Below, piece after piece: positions 6,693-16,628 of a DNA stretch of 36,455 nucleotides; positions within the stretch are counted from its first letter, which is position 1; each line of letters opens with the position of its first letter. The position numbers were made by a program, and so were the translations under genes. The notes under the pieces were generated by a model. That model was not told the DNA's origin. It was given only the letters and a program-made list of their open reading frames with translations, and did not search any database. This DNA is from Streptomyces swartbergensis (lineage in GTDB: Bacteria > Actinomycetota > Actinomycetes > Streptomycetales > Streptomycetaceae): positions 1 to 36,455 of the forward strand of contig NZ_NGFN01000029.1 of NCBI RefSeq assembly GCF_002148965.1, given 5' to 3'.

Positions 6693-9600
6693 TCAGCGGG
6701 CGTTGAAGTACTTCGCCTCCGGGTGGTGGATCACGATGGCGTCCGTGGACTGCTCGGGGTGCAGCTGGAACTCCTCGGACAGGTGGACGCCGATGCGCTC
6801 CGGCTGGAGCAGGTCGGCGATCTTGGCGCGGTCCTCCAGGTTGGGGCAGGCGCCGTAGCCGAGGGAGAAACGGGCGCCCCGGTACTTCAGTTCGAACATG
6901 CCCTGCATCTCGTCCGGGTCCTCACCGGCGAAGCCGAGTTCGGAGCGCACGCGCGCGTGCCAGTACTCGGCGAGCGCCTCGGCCAACTGCACGGACAGGC
7001 CGTGCAGTTCGAGGTAGTCGCGGTAGGCGTTGGCCTCGAAGAGGCGGGCGGTCTCCTCGCCGATGCGCGAGCCGACGGTGACGACCTGGAGGCCCACGAC
7101 ATCCGTCTCGCCGGACTCCTCCGGGCGGAAGAAGTCGGCCAGGCACAGGCGCCGGCCGCGGCGCTGGCGCGGGAAGGTGAAGCGGGTGCGCTCGTTGCCC
7201 TGGTCGTCCAGGATGATCAGGTCGTCGTCCTTGGAGACGCACGGGAAGTAGCCGTAGACCACGGCCGCCTCCAGCAGGTTCTCCGTCTGGAGCTTGTCCA
7301 GCAGCCCGCGCAGCCGGGGCCGGCCCTCGGTCTCGACCAGTTCCTCGTATGTCGGGCCCTCGCCGGTGCGGGCCTGCTTGAGGCCCCACTGGCCCTTGAA
7401 CAGGGCGCCCTCGTCGAGCCAGCTCGCGTACTCCTTGAGCTGGATGCCCTTGATCACGCGGGTGCCGCGGAAGGGCGGCTCGGGCACGGGGTTGTCGGTG
7501 GCGACGTCGGAGCGGACGTGCCCCTCCTCGGGGCGTTCCTCCACGGCGGCCGGGGCCGTCGCCCGGACCCGGCGCTGCTTCAGCTCGGGCAGCTTCGCGC
7601 CGGGCACGCCCCGCTTGACGCCGATCAGGGCGTCCATCAGGCGCAGACCCTCGAAGGCGTCGCGGGCGTAGCGGACCTCGCCCTCGTAGATCTCGTGCAG
7701 GTCCTGCTCGACGTAGGCGCGGGTCAGCGCGGCTCCGCCCAGGATCACCGGGAAGCGGGCGGCGAGGCCGCGGCTGTTCAGCTCCTCCAGGTTCTCCTTC
7801 ATGATCACGGTGGACTTGACCAGGAGACCGGACATGCCGATGACATCGGCCTTGTGCTCCTCGGCGGCGTCCAGGATCGCGGAGACCGGCTGCTTGATGC
7901 CCAGGTTGACGACGTTGTAGCCGTTGTTGGTCAGGATGATGTCGACGAGGTTCTTGCCGATGTCGTGCACGTCGCCGCGCACGGTGGCCAGCACGATGGT
8001 GCCCTTGCCGGCCTCGTCGCCCTCGACCTTCTCCATGTGCGGTTCGAGGTGGGCGACGGCCGTCTTCATCACCTCGGCCGACTGCAGCACGAACGGCAAC
8101 TGCATCTGGCCGGAGCCGAACAGCTCGCCGACGACCTTCATGCCGTCCAGCAGTGTGTCGTTGACGATGTCCAGGGCCGGGCGGGACTGCAGGGCCTCGT
8201 CGAGGTCGGCCTCCAGGCCGTTCTTCTCGCCGTCGATGATGCGGCGCTTCAGGCGCTCGTCCAGCGGCAGAGCGGCCAGCTCCTCGGCCCTGCCGGCCTT
8301 GAGGGACTTGGCGGTGGCGCCCTCGAACAGCTGCATGAGCTTCTGCAGCGGGTCGTAGCCCTCGGCGCGCCGGTCGTAGATGAGGTCCAGAGCCGTCTGG
8401 ACCTCCTCCTCGCTGAAGCGGGCGATCGGCAGGATCTTGCTCGCGTGCACGATCGCCGAGTCCAGGCCCGCCTTGACGCACTCGTCGAGGAAGACGGAGT
8501 TCAGCAGGATACGGGCGGCCGGGTTGAGACCGAAGGAGATGTTCGACAGGCCCAGCGTGGTCTGCACCTTCGGGTGGCGCCGCTTCAGCTCGCGGATGCC
8601 CTCGATGGTGGCGATGCCGTCCTTGCGGGACTCCTCCTGGCCGGTGCAGATGGTGAAGGTCAGGCAGTCCACGAGGATGTCCTCCTCGTGGATGCCCCAG
8701 TTGCCGGTCAGGTCGTCGATCAGCCGTTCGGCGATCTCGACCTTCTTCTCGGCGGTGCGGGCCTGGCCCTCCTCGTCGATGGTCAGCGCGATGAGGGCGG
8801 CGCCGTGCTCCCTGGCGAGCTGGGTGACCTTGGCGAAGCGGGACTCGGGGCCGTCACCGTCCTCGTAGTTGACCGAGTTGATCACCGCGCGGCCGCCGAG
8901 CTTCTCCAGACCGGCGCGGATGACCTCGACCTCGGTGGAGTCCAGCACGATCGGCAGCGTGGAGGCGGTGGCGAAGCGGCCGGCCAGCTCCTCCATGTCG
9001 GCGACACCGTCACGGCCGACGTAGTCCACGCACAGGTCGAGCATGTGCGCGCCCTCGCGGATCTGCTCGCGGGCCATCTCCACGCAGTCGTCCCAGCGGC
9101 CGTCCAGCATGGCCTCGCGGAACTTCTTCGAACCGTTGGCGTTCGTCCGCTCGCCGATCGCCAGGTAGGAGGTGTCCTGCCGGAACGGCACACTCTGGTA
9201 CAGCGACGCCGCACCCGGCTCGGGCTGCGGGTTCCGCTCGGTCGGCGTGACCTCCCGGACGCGCTCGACGAGCTGGCGCAGGTGCTCGGGGGTGGTGCCG
9301 CAGCAGCCGCCGACCAGGGACAGGCCGTAGTCCCGGACGAAGTTCTGCTGGGCGTCGGCCAGGCCCTCGGGGTCGAGCGGGAAGTGGGCGCCGTCCTTGG
9401 TGAGGATCGGCAGGCCGGCGTTCGGCATGCACAGCAGGGGGATGCGCGAGTGGCGCGTCAGGTAGCGCAGGTGCTCGCTCATCTCGGCCGGACCGGTGGA
9501 GCAGTTCAGACCGATCATGTCGATGCCGAGCGGCTCCAGGGCGGTCAGCGCCGCGCCGATCTCGGAGCCGAGCAGCATGGTGCCGGTGGTCTCGAAGGCC

Positions 9601-10214
9601 ATCGAGCACAGCAGGGGCACCTCGACGCCGGTGGCCTCCATGGCCCGGCGGGCGCCGAGGACGGAGGCCTTCGTCTGGAGCAGGTCCTGGGTGGTCTCCA
9701 CGAGCAGCGCGTCCGCGCCGCCGGCGAGCAGGCCCTCGGCGTTGGCCTGGTAGCCGTCGCGGATGGTGGCGTAGGTGACGTGGCCGAGCGTGGGCAGCTT
9801 GGTGCCGGGGCCGATCGAGCCGAGCACCCAGCGCGGCCGGCCGTCTCCGGCGGCGTACTCGTCGGCCACCTCGCGGGCGATCCTGGCACCCGCCTCGGAC
9901 AGCTCGTGCACCCGGTCGGAGATCTCGTACTCCGCCGCGGCCGTGTGGTTGGCGCCGAAGGTGTTGGTCTCGACGCAGTCGACGCCGACCGAGAAGTACG
10001 CGTCGTGGACCGAACGGACGATGTCCGGCCGGGTCACGTTGAGGATCTCGTTACAGCCCTCGAGATTCTCGAAGTCCTCCAGCGTCGGGTCCTGCGCCTG
10101 GAGCATGGTGCCCATGGCCCCGTCGGCCACGACCACACGGGTGGCCAGGGCCTCTCGGAGGGCGGACACGCGGGTCCGGTTGTCAGCGGAAGGGGTCGGT
10201 GGCAACGAGGCCAT
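6693..10214 (-). CDS. metH: Cobalamin-dependent methionine synthase
   Basis: A 1173-residue enzyme that transfers the methyl group of 5-methyltetrahydrofolate to homocysteine through methylcobalamin in the cytosol. All four modules are present. (1) The homocysteine-binding barrel has zinc ligands C238 (GLNCSTGP) and C304/C305 (GGCCGTTP), after VADGAMGTMLQ at the start. (2) The folate-binding pterin barrel has YLAIGERTNANGSKKF. (3) The cobalamin module has DVHDIGKNLVDIIL, with H750 as the lower axial ligand. (4) The C-terminal S-adenosylmethionine reactivation domain is recognisable from RFSLGYGACPNLEDR. The length fits the family (E. coli about 1227). ATG at 10214 with GAGGGAG upstream. It is divergent from gylR, with 351 bp between the starts; I see no cobalamin or SAM riboswitch there. 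Confidence 0.97.
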   Translation of the reverse strand: MASLPPTPSADNRTRVSALREALATRVVVADGAMGTMLQAQDPTLEDFENLEGCNEILNVTRPDIVRSVHDAYFSVGVDCVETNTFGANHTAAAEYEISDRVHELSEAGARIAREVADEYAAGDGRPRWVLGSIGPGTKLPTLGHVTYATIRDGYQANAEGLLAGGADALLVETTQDLLQTKASVLGARRAMEATGVEVPLLCSMAFETTGTMLLGSEIGAALTALEPLGIDMIGLNCSTGPAEMSEHLRYLTRHSRIPLLCMPNAGLPILTKDGAHFPLDPEGLADAQQNFVRDYGLSLVGGCCGTTPEHLRQLVERVREVTPTERNPQPEPGAASLYQSVPFRQDTSYLAIGERTNANGSKKFREAMLDGRWDDCVEMAREQIREGAHMLDLCVDYVGRDGVADMEELAGRFATASTLPIVLDSTEVEVIRAGLEKLGGRAVINSVNYEDGDGPESRFAKVTQLAREHGAALIALTIDEEGQARTAEKKVEIAERLIDDLTGNWGIHEEDILVDCLTFTICTGQEESRKDGIATIEGIRELKRRHPKVQTTLGLSNISFGLNPAARILLNSVFLDECVKAGLDSAIVHASKILPIARFSEEEVQTALDLIYDRRAEGYDPLQKLMQLFEGATAKSLKAGRAEELAALPLDERLKRRIIDGEKNGLEADLDEALQSRPALDIVNDTLLDGMKVVGELFGSGQMQLPFVLQSAEVMKTAVAHLEPHMEKVEGDEAGKGTIVLATVRGDVHDIGKNLVDIILTNNGYNVVNLGIKQPVSAILDAAEEHKADVIGMSGLLVKSTVIMKENLEELNSRGLAARFPVILGGAALTRAYVEQDLHEIYEGEVRYARDAFEGLRLMDALIGVKRGVPGAKLPELKQRRVRATAPAAVEERPEEGHVRSDVATDNPVPEPPFRGTRVIKGIQLKEYASWLDEGALFKGQWGLKQARTGEGPTYEELVETEGRPRLRGLLDKLQTENLLEAAVVYGYFPCVSKDDDLIILDDQGNERTRFTFPRQRRGRRLCLADFFRPEESGETDVVGLQVVTVGSRIGEETARLFEANAYRDYLELHGLSVQLAEALAEYWHARVRSELGFAGEDPDEMQGMFELKYRGARFSLGYGACPNLEDRAKIADLLQPERIGVHLSEEFQLHPEQSTDAIVIHHPEAKYFNAR

Positions 10215-10490
10215 GTAAGGGGCTCCCTCAAGTGCGACGGCTGTCGGCTATGCGGCTGCCCGGACACGCGGAGGGCATCCGGGAAAAGGCGCACGGCGCC
10301 AGCGTAACCGGGAGCGGGCCGGGATGGGCAGGGCGTCCACGGGACGGACGCGCTTGGCGTCCCGGACGGCCGTTGTGGGCACTGATGAGCACCCGTGACG
10401 CACCCCGGCGCGCCGCCGCTGCACCACAGTGGCGACCCGCCGGCGCAACAAATGGTGACCCGCCATTAGCGAGAGGTCGACAACGACCGG

Positions 10491-10496
10491 TAGTGT
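10491..10496 (+). promoter_or_regulatory. -10-like TAGTGT of the gylR promoter
   Basis: TAGTGT fits TANNNT and its last three bases lie inside the 19-bp operator at 10494-10512. A transcript would start near 10503, giving a leader of about 60 nt before gylR at 10566. GylR bound to the operator would block this promoter, consistent with autorepression known for GylR in S. coelicolor. The rest of 10215-10565 holds the divergent metH upstream region and no gene I can support. Confidence 0.4.
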
Positions 10497-10512
10497 TCGG
10501 CATTGCCGAACA
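10494..10512. promoter_or_regulatory. GylR operator upstream of gylR
   Basis: TGTTCGGCATTGCCGAACA is a palindrome with perfect 9-bp arms around one central T. Fifteen of its 19 bases recur, centred on the same CATTG core, at 11503-11521 in front of glpF. Two matching palindromes before the regulator gene and before its expected target operon are the pattern of an autoregulated IclR-type repressor. The assignment to GylR is inferred from position and symmetry. Confidence 0.75.
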
Positions 10513-10565
10513 AAGGCTGCGGGCGCCGCTGGCCGGCGGTCGAAGGGGACGGAGGCAGTACGGCG

Positions 10566-11339
10566 ATGGCACGGAACATCCAGTCGCTCGAACGGGCGGC
10601 CGCGATGCTGCGGCTGCTCGCGGGCGGCGAGCGGCGGCTCGGCCTGTCGGACATCGCCTCGTCGCTGGGCCTGGCCAAAGGCACCGCCCACGGCATACTG
10701 CGCACCCTCCAGCAGGAGGGCTTCGTGGAGCAGGACGACGCCTCCGGGCGCTACCAGCTCGGCGCGGAGCTGCTGCGCCTGGGCACCACCTACCTCGATG
10801 TGCACGAGCTGCGGGCGCGCGCCCTGGTGTGGGCCGACGACCTGGCCCGCTCCAGCGGCGAGAGCGTCTACCTGGGCGTCCTGCACCAGCAGGGCGTGCT
10901 GATCGTGCACCACGTCTTCCGGCCCGACGACAGCCGGCAGGTCCTGGAGATCGGGGCCATGCAGCCGCTGCACTCCACGGCGCTGGGCAAGGTGCTCTCC
11001 GCATACGACCCGGTGGCGCACAGCGAGGCCCTGGAGGCCGATCGCAAGGCGTTCACCGACCGGACCGTGTGCGAGCCGGAGGCCTTCGAGCACATCCTCG
11101 ACGTCACACGCGCGCGTGGTTACGCGGCGGACGTCGAGGAGACCTGGGAGGGCGTCGCCTCCCTCGCCGCGCCCATCCACGACCGGCGGCGCATGCCGGT
11201 CGGCGCGGTCGGCATCACCGGCGCCGTGGAGCGGCTGTGCCGGTCCGACGAAGAGGGAGCGCTGCGCCCCGAGCTGATCGCGGCGGTCCGGGACTGCGCC
11301 CGTGCGGTGTCGCGGGACCTGGGCGCCGGGCGGTTCTGA
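10566..11339 (+). CDS. gylR: IclR-family glycerol operon regulator GylR
   Basis: A 257-residue IclR-type transcription factor. Residues 1-65 form the winged helix-turn-helix (SLERAAAMLRLLAGGERRLG, then SDIASSLGLAKGTAHGILRT). Residues 80-250 form the IclR effector domain, with GESVYLGVLHQQGVLIVHH and a LHSTALGKVLSAY segment. ATG at 10566 has GGAGG 10 nt upstream. The position directly before glpF-glpK-glpD and the matching operators at 10494-10512 and 11503-11521 identify it as GylR, the repressor of the gyl (glycerol) operon in Streptomyces; in S. coelicolor it is autoregulated and the operon is induced by glycerol or glycerol-3-phosphate and repressed by glucose. The inducer in this strain is inferred. 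It has its own transcript, separated from glpF by 266 bp containing the operon promoter. Confidence 0.95.
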   Translation: MARNIQSLERAAAMLRLLAGGERRLGLSDIASSLGLAKGTAHGILRTLQQEGFVEQDDASGRYQLGAELLRLGTTYLDVHELRARALVWADDLARSSGESVYLGVLHQQGVLIVHHVFRPDDSRQVLEIGAMQPLHSTALGKVLSAYDPVAHSEALEADRKAFTDRTVCEPEAFEHILDVTRARGYAADVEETWEGVASLAAPIHDRRRMPVGAVGITGAVERLCRSDEEGALRPELIAAVRDCARAVSRDLGAGRF

Positions 11340-11443
11340 CGGGACAAGACGAGACCGGGGCGCCGCGGGACGTTCCGGTCCTCGGCATGCCCGCGCTCCC
11401 GGCCGTCGGAGATCCACGAGGCCGCGGCGATCAGTAACGATCG

Positions 11444-11457
11444 TGTTTTCGACAACA
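11444..11457. promoter_or_regulatory. Weak GylR-like half-matching palindrome
   Basis: TGTTTTCGACAACA is an imperfect palindrome (one mismatched pair) that resembles the outer TGTTCG/CGAACA arms of the gyl operators without the central spacing. It lies about 60 bp upstream of the main operator at 11503-11521 and could be an auxiliary site. Functional status is uncertain. Confidence 0.35.
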
Positions 11458-11502
11458 CAGCCCTTGACGTGCTCGTAACGCCGAAGCAAGACTCCCGTCC
11501 AT

Positions 11503-11521
11503 CGGTCGACATTGTCGAACA
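11503..11521. promoter_or_regulatory. GylR operator upstream of glpF
   Basis: CGGTCGACATTGTCGAACA matches the operator before gylR at 15 of 19 positions, with the same CATTG centre; the right half is TGTCGAACA against TGCCGAACA. The inner TCGACA-T-TGTCGA is a perfect palindrome. It sits across the position expected for the -35 of a promoter with -10 at 11540-11545, so bound repressor would block polymerase. Confidence 0.75.
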
Positions 11522-11539
11522 GCTACCGGCAATACGCGC

Positions 11540-11545
11540 TAGAGT
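11540..11545 (+). promoter_or_regulatory. -10 hexamer TAGAGT of the glpFKD promoter
   Basis: TAGAGT fits the vegetative -10 pattern, and a start near 11552 would give a leader of about 55 nt to glpF. The -35 region is poor and overlaps the operator at 11503-11521. A TTGACG at 11464-11469 could belong to a second, upstream promoter. Two gyl operon promoters are known in S. coelicolor, but I cannot map them exactly here. Confidence 0.5.
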
Positions 11546-11605
11546 GTGACAACGCCAGGCCGGTAGAGAACTTCACCCCCTGGACGAAGGACAAAGGAGT
11601 CGCGG

Positions 11606-12400
11606 GTGTCCAGCTCCGACATCTTCATCGGCGAGACCATCGGTACCGCCATACTCATCCTCCTCGGCGGCGGAGTCTGCGCCGCCGTCACGCTGAAGGC
11701 ATCCAAGGCCCGCAACGCCGGCTGGCTCGCCATCACCTTCGGGTGGGGCTTCGCGGTGCTCACGGCGGTCTACACCACGGCGCCGCTCTCCGGCGCCCAC
11801 CTGAACCCGGCCGTGACCCTGGCGATCGCGATCAAGGACGGCGACTGGAAGAACGTCCCGGTCTACTGGGCCGGACAGATCCTCGGCGCCATGATCGGTG
11901 CCGCCCTGGTCTGGATCGCCTACTACGGCCAGTTCCACGCCCACCTCACCGACCGCGAGATCGTCGGCGGTCCGGGCGCGCAGGCCACCACGGCCAAGGC
12001 CGTCGAGGCCCAGGAGAAAGGCGCCGGCCCCGTGCTGGGCGTCTTCTCCACCGGGCCCGAGGTCCGGGTCGCCTGGCAGAACGTCGCCACGGAGATCATC
12101 GGCACCGTGGTGCTGGTGCTTGCCGTGCTCACCCAGGGCCTGAACGACAAGGGCAACGGCCTCGGCACGCTGGGCGCCCTGATCACCGCGCTCGTGGTGG
12201 TGTCCATCGGCCTGTCCCTCGGCGGCCCGACGGGCTACGCGATCAACCCCGCCCGTGACCTCGGTCCGCGCATCGTGCACGCCCTGCTGCCCCTGCCCAA
12301 CAAGGGCGGCTCCGACTGGGGCTACGCCTGGGTCCCCGTGGTGGGTCCGCTGATCGGCGGCGCCATCGCGGCAGGCATCTACAACGTCGCATTCGCCTAG
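11606..12400 (+). CDS. glpF: Glycerol facilitator (aquaglyceroporin)
   Basis: A 264-residue MIP-family channel that lets glycerol diffuse through the cytoplasmic membrane. Six hydrophobic segments and the two half-helix signatures are present: NPA at residues 67-69 ([10 protein letters not shown]) and NPA at 214-216 followed by R217 and D218 (NPARDLGPR). The Asp after the arginine is typical of glycerol-conducting channels rather than water-only aquaporins. A hydrophilic insert (about residues 110-150, [11 protein letters not shown]) makes the loop after segment three longer than in E. coli GlpF. GTG at 11606 has AAAGGAG about 7 nt upstream. It is the first gene of the glycerol operon (gylC in older S. 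coelicolor naming), followed 83 nt later by glpK. Confidence 0.95.
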   Translation: MSSSDIFIGETIGTAILILLGGGVCAAVTLKASKARNAGWLAITFGWGFAVLTAVYTTAPLSGAHLNPAVTLAIAIKDGDWKNVPVYWAGQILGAMIGAALVWIAYYGQFHAHLTDREIVGGPGAQATTAKAVEAQEKGAGPVLGVFSTGPEVRVAWQNVATEIIGTVVLVLAVLTQGLNDKGNGLGTLGALITALVVVSIGLSLGGPTGYAINPARDLGPRIVHALLPLPNKGGSDWGYAWVPVVGPLIGGAIAAGIYNVAFA

Positions 12401-12424
12401 AAGCAATCCTCGCGCCCGTTGCGA

Positions 12425-12474
12425 AACTTCCAGCACGCGCCGTACGTAAAGCCCCATAAACCCGGAACTTCCAG
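12425..12474 (+). repeat. Direct repeat AACTTCCAG in the glpF-glpK gap
   Basis: AACTTCCAG occurs at 12425-12433 and again at 12466-12474, 41 nt apart. The second copy runs into the glpK Shine-Dalgarno AGGAG (12473-12477). The gap is 83 nt and has no obvious hairpin. It may be chance or a translational element; nothing further can be read. Confidence 0.35.
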
Positions 12475-12483
12475 GAGCACACA

Positions 12484-14022
<1,539 letters not shown>

Positions 14023-14030
14023 GAAACAGC

Positions 14031-15647
14031 ATGACCACCAAGTCCACCCTGCAGTCCGTGCCTGCCCTGGGGACGCACCCGGCCTTCGGCTCGAACCCGA
14101 GCCGAGCCGAGACCAGGGAGCAGCTCTCCAAGGCGTCGTACGACCTTCTCGTGATCGGCGGCGGCATCCTGGGCATCTCCACCGCCTGGCACGCCGCGCA
14201 GTCCGGCCTCAGGGTGGCTCTGGTCGACGCCGGCGACTTCGCCGGCGCCACGTCCTCCGCCTCCTCCAAGCTGCTCCACGGCGGTCTGCGCTACCTGCAG
14301 ACCGGCGCGGTGAAGCTGGTGGCGGAGAACCACTTCGAGCGCCGTGCGGTCTCCCGCCAGGTGGCCCCCCACCTGGCGAACCCGCTCACGTTCTACCTCC
14401 CCGTCTACAAGGGCGGGCCGCACGGCGCGGCGAAGCTCGGGGCGGGCGTCTTCGCCTACTCCGCGCTGTCGGCCTTCGGTGACGGCGTCGGGCACCTGCT
14501 CTCGCCGGCCAAGGCCGCTCAGGACGTGCCCGAGCTGCGCACCGAGAACCTCAAGGCCGTGGCCGTGTACGGCGACGACCAGATGAACGACGCGCGCATG
14601 GCGCTGATGACGGTCCGCGGGGCCGTCGAGGCGGGCGCGGTCGTCCTCAACCACGCCGAGGTGACGGGCCTGCGCTTCACCAAGGGCCGCGTCACGGGCG
14701 CCGAACTGAAGGACCGGCTCTCCGGCGACGAGTTCGGCGTCAACGCCCGGCTGGTGCTGAACGCGACCGGCCCCTGGGTCGACCACCTGCGCCGCATGGA
14801 GGACGCGAACGCCGCGCCGTCCATCCGCCTGTCCAAGGGCGCCCACCTGGTCCTGAAGCGCACCTCCCCCTGGAAGGCCGCGCTCGCCACCCCGATCGAC
14901 AAGTACCGCATCACCTTCGCCCTCCCCTGGGAGGACATGCTGCTGCTGGGCACCACCGACGAGGCGTTCGAGGGCGACCCGGCGGACGTCACGGTCACCG
15001 AGAAGGACATATCCCAGATCCTCGACGAGGCCGCTTTCTCGGTCCGCGACCAGCAGCTGAACCGCGACCTGATCACCTACTCCTTCGCGGGCCTGCGCGT
15101 GCTGCCGGGCGGACCCGGCGACACCGCGAAGGCCAAGCGCGAGACGGTGGTGACCGAGGGCAGGGGCGGCATGCTGTCCGTGGCGGGCGGCAAGTGGACC
15201 ACCTTCCGCCACATCGGCCGCACGGTCATGAAGAAGCTGGAGTCGCTGCCGGGCCACCCCCTGGGCGACGACTTCGAGCCCATCAGCTCGCTGCCGAAGA
15301 GGCTGCCGCTGCCCGGCATCGCCAACCCTCGCGCGGTCGCCCACCGGCTGCTGACCGACCGCCCGGCGCCCGGCCCGCGCATGGCGGCCGACACCGCCAG
15401 GCACCTGGCCACGCACTACGGCTCCCTCGCCTTCGACATCGCCCGCCTGGCCAACGAGAGCCCCGAACTCGCCGAGCGCGTCCACCCCGACGCCCCGGAG
15501 ATCTGGGCGCAGGTCGTGTGGGCCCGGGACCACGAGTGGGCCGAGACGCAGGACGACGTGCTGCGCCGCCGCACGACGCTGACGATCCGCGGTCTGGCCA
15601 CGGACGACGTCCGCGCCAAGGTCCAGGACCTGCTCGACAAGAAGTAG
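14031..15647 (+). CDS. glpD: Aerobic glycerol-3-phosphate dehydrogenase
   Basis: A 538-residue FAD enzyme that oxidises sn-glycerol-3-phosphate to dihydroxyacetone phosphate and passes electrons to the membrane quinone pool. The Rossmann dinucleotide motif is LLVIGGGILGISTAW near residue 40, followed by SSASSKLLHGGLRYLQ, a GlpD/GlpA signature. Further landmarks are NATGPWVDHLRR, LGTTDEAFEGD, and SVAGGKWTTFRHI near residue 390, which closes the FAD site. The C-terminal DUF-type cap ends with LRRRTTLTIRG. No transmembrane segment is seen; peripheral attachment is usual. Last gene of the glycerol operon (gylB in older naming), ended by the hairpin at 15691-15722. Confidence 0.97.
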   Translation: MTTKSTLQSVPALGTHPAFGSNPSRAETREQLSKASYDLLVIGGGILGISTAWHAAQSGLRVALVDAGDFAGATSSASSKLLHGGLRYLQTGAVKLVAENHFERRAVSRQVAPHLANPLTFYLPVYKGGPHGAAKLGAGVFAYSALSAFGDGVGHLLSPAKAAQDVPELRTENLKAVAVYGDDQMNDARMALMTVRGAVEAGAVVLNHAEVTGLRFTKGRVTGAELKDRLSGDEFGVNARLVLNATGPWVDHLRRMEDANAAPSIRLSKGAHLVLKRTSPWKAALATPIDKYRITFALPWEDMLLLGTTDEAFEGDPADVTVTEKDISQILDEAAFSVRDQQLNRDLITYSFAGLRVLPGGPGDTAKAKRETVVTEGRGGMLSVAGGKWTTFRHIGRTVMKKLESLPGHPLGDDFEPISSLPKRLPLPGIANPRAVAHRLLTDRPAPGPRMAADTARHLATHYGSLAFDIARLANESPELAERVHPDAPEIWAQVVWARDHEWAETQDDVLRRRTTLTIRGLATDDVRAKVQDLLDKK

Positions 15648-15690
15648 GCACGGCCCGGGGGATCCCGTTGCCCGGGGCCCGGTTGCCGGG

Positions 15691-15722
15691 AGGGGCGGTT
15701 CCACGCCGACGGAGCCGCCCCT
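15691..15722 (+). terminator. Terminator of the glycerol operon
   Basis: The 12-bp stem AGGGGCGGTTCC (15691-15702) and GGAGCCGCCCCT (15711-15722) contains one G-T pair and an 8-nt loop. It lies 43 nt after the glpD stop. It separates the operon from the FadR-type regulator. Confidence 0.8.
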
Positions 15723-15799
15723 TCCGCGTTCCCGACGCCGTTCCCGGGCCCCATAATGACCTGATACGTCGGAGGTCTTGAGCGACAGGGAGGCCGGCC

Positions 15800-16471
15800 A
15801 TGGCAGTCACCGACGAGGCGATCGAGAAGATCAAGGACATGATCGTCTCCGGCGCGCTGCGGCCGGGCGACCGGCTGCCCAAGGAGAGCGAACTCGCCGC
15901 CGACCTCGGCCTGTCCCGCAACTCCCTGCGGGAGGCCGTGCGCGCGCTGTCCCTCATCCGGATCCTGGACGTACGGCAGGGCGACGGCACGTACGTCACC
16001 AGCCTCGATCCGCAACTCCTGCTGGAGGCGCTGAGCTTCGTCGTGGACTTCCACCGCGACGACACGGTCCTGGAGTTCCTGGCCGTACGCCGCATCCTGG
16101 AGCCGGCCGCGACGGCCATGGCGGCCCTGCGGATCAGCGAGCAGCAACTGGACGCGCTGACGGCCCAGCTGGACAAGCTCGGCGACGACCCGTCCGTGGA
16201 GGACCTCGTCGCCTGCGACCTGGAGTTCCACCGGGGCATCGTGCAGAGCTCGGGCAACTCGGTCCTGTGCTCGCTGCTCGACGGGCTGTCGGGCCCGACC
16301 ACCCGGGCCCGGATCTGGCGCGGCCTGACCCAGGAGGACGCCGTCGGCCGCACCCTGCGCGAGCACCGGGCGATCCTCGCGGCCCTGCGGGACCGGGACG
16401 CCGAGGCCGCGCGTTCCTGGGCGACGGTGCACATCGCGAGCGTGGAGCAGTGGCTGCGCTCCACGCTGTGA
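15800..16471 (+). CDS. FadR-subfamily GntR transcriptional regulator
   Basis: A 223-residue regulator. Residues 1-68 are the GntR winged helix (MIVSGALRPGDRLPKESELA, then LSRNSLREAVRAL and the wing RQGDGTYV). Residues 75-220 are an FCD all-helical ligand domain. The four metal-binding positions of FCD domains are present: D140 and H144 (CDLEFHR), H189 (REHRAIL) and H211 (VHIASVEQW). Such proteins usually respond to carboxylic acids or sugar acids. It follows the glycerol operon but is separated by a terminator and has its own hairpin downstream, so it is an independent unit. By my recollection of S. coelicolor numbering (glpD SCO1661, parJ SCO1662) no gene sits at this point there, so it may be a lineage-specific insertion. 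Target genes and ligand are unknown. Confidence 0.9.
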   Translation: MAVTDEAIEKIKDMIVSGALRPGDRLPKESELAADLGLSRNSLREAVRALSLIRILDVRQGDGTYVTSLDPQLLLEALSFVVDFHRDDTVLEFLAVRRILEPAATAMAALRISEQQLDALTAQLDKLGDDPSVEDLVACDLEFHRGIVQSSGNSVLCSLLDGLSGPTTRARIWRGLTQEDAVGRTLREHRAILAALRDRDAEAARSWATVHIASVEQWLRSTL

Positions 16472-16549
16472 CCAGGGCCTCACGGACAGCTCGGATGAAT
16501 CCGGGGTGTTCAGGGGTGGATCGCGGGGCAGTGATGGGGTCACTCCCCC

Positions 16550-16579
16550 TGCAAGGGGGCTGCGGGCGCCCCCTTGGCA
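16550..16579 (+). terminator. Terminator after the FadR-type regulator
   Basis: TGCAAGGGGGC (16550-16560) pairs with GCCCCCTTGGCA (16568-16579), with one bulged base and a 7-nt loop. It is 79 nt after the regulator stop and immediately before the TAAGGT hexamer of the next gene. Confidence 0.65.
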
Positions 16580-16584
16580 CGCCG

Positions 16585-16590
16585 TAAGGT
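16585..16590 (+). promoter_or_regulatory. -10 hexamer TAAGGT, candidate parJ promoter
   Basis: TAAGGT fits TANNNT and would start a transcript near 16597, about 20 nt before the AAGGAGG ribosome binding site at 16616-16622. The -35 would fall inside the terminator loop and is not recognisable. Confidence 0.4.
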
Positions 16591-16628
16591 TGGGGGGTAC
16601 GCGAGGGCACGTCGGAAGGAGGCGCTGG

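Noticed and set aside
6651-10307. A 1218-codon rightward frame opposite metH
   Set aside because: It is an antisense shadow; the leftward frame is unmistakably methionine synthase with its zinc and cobalamin ligands.
10215-10565. Possible cobalamin or SAM riboswitch upstream of metH
   Set aside because: I looked on the leftward strand for a B12-box-like or SAM riboswitch core and found none; the leader also appears too short and lacks a matching terminator. A covariance-model search would be decisive.
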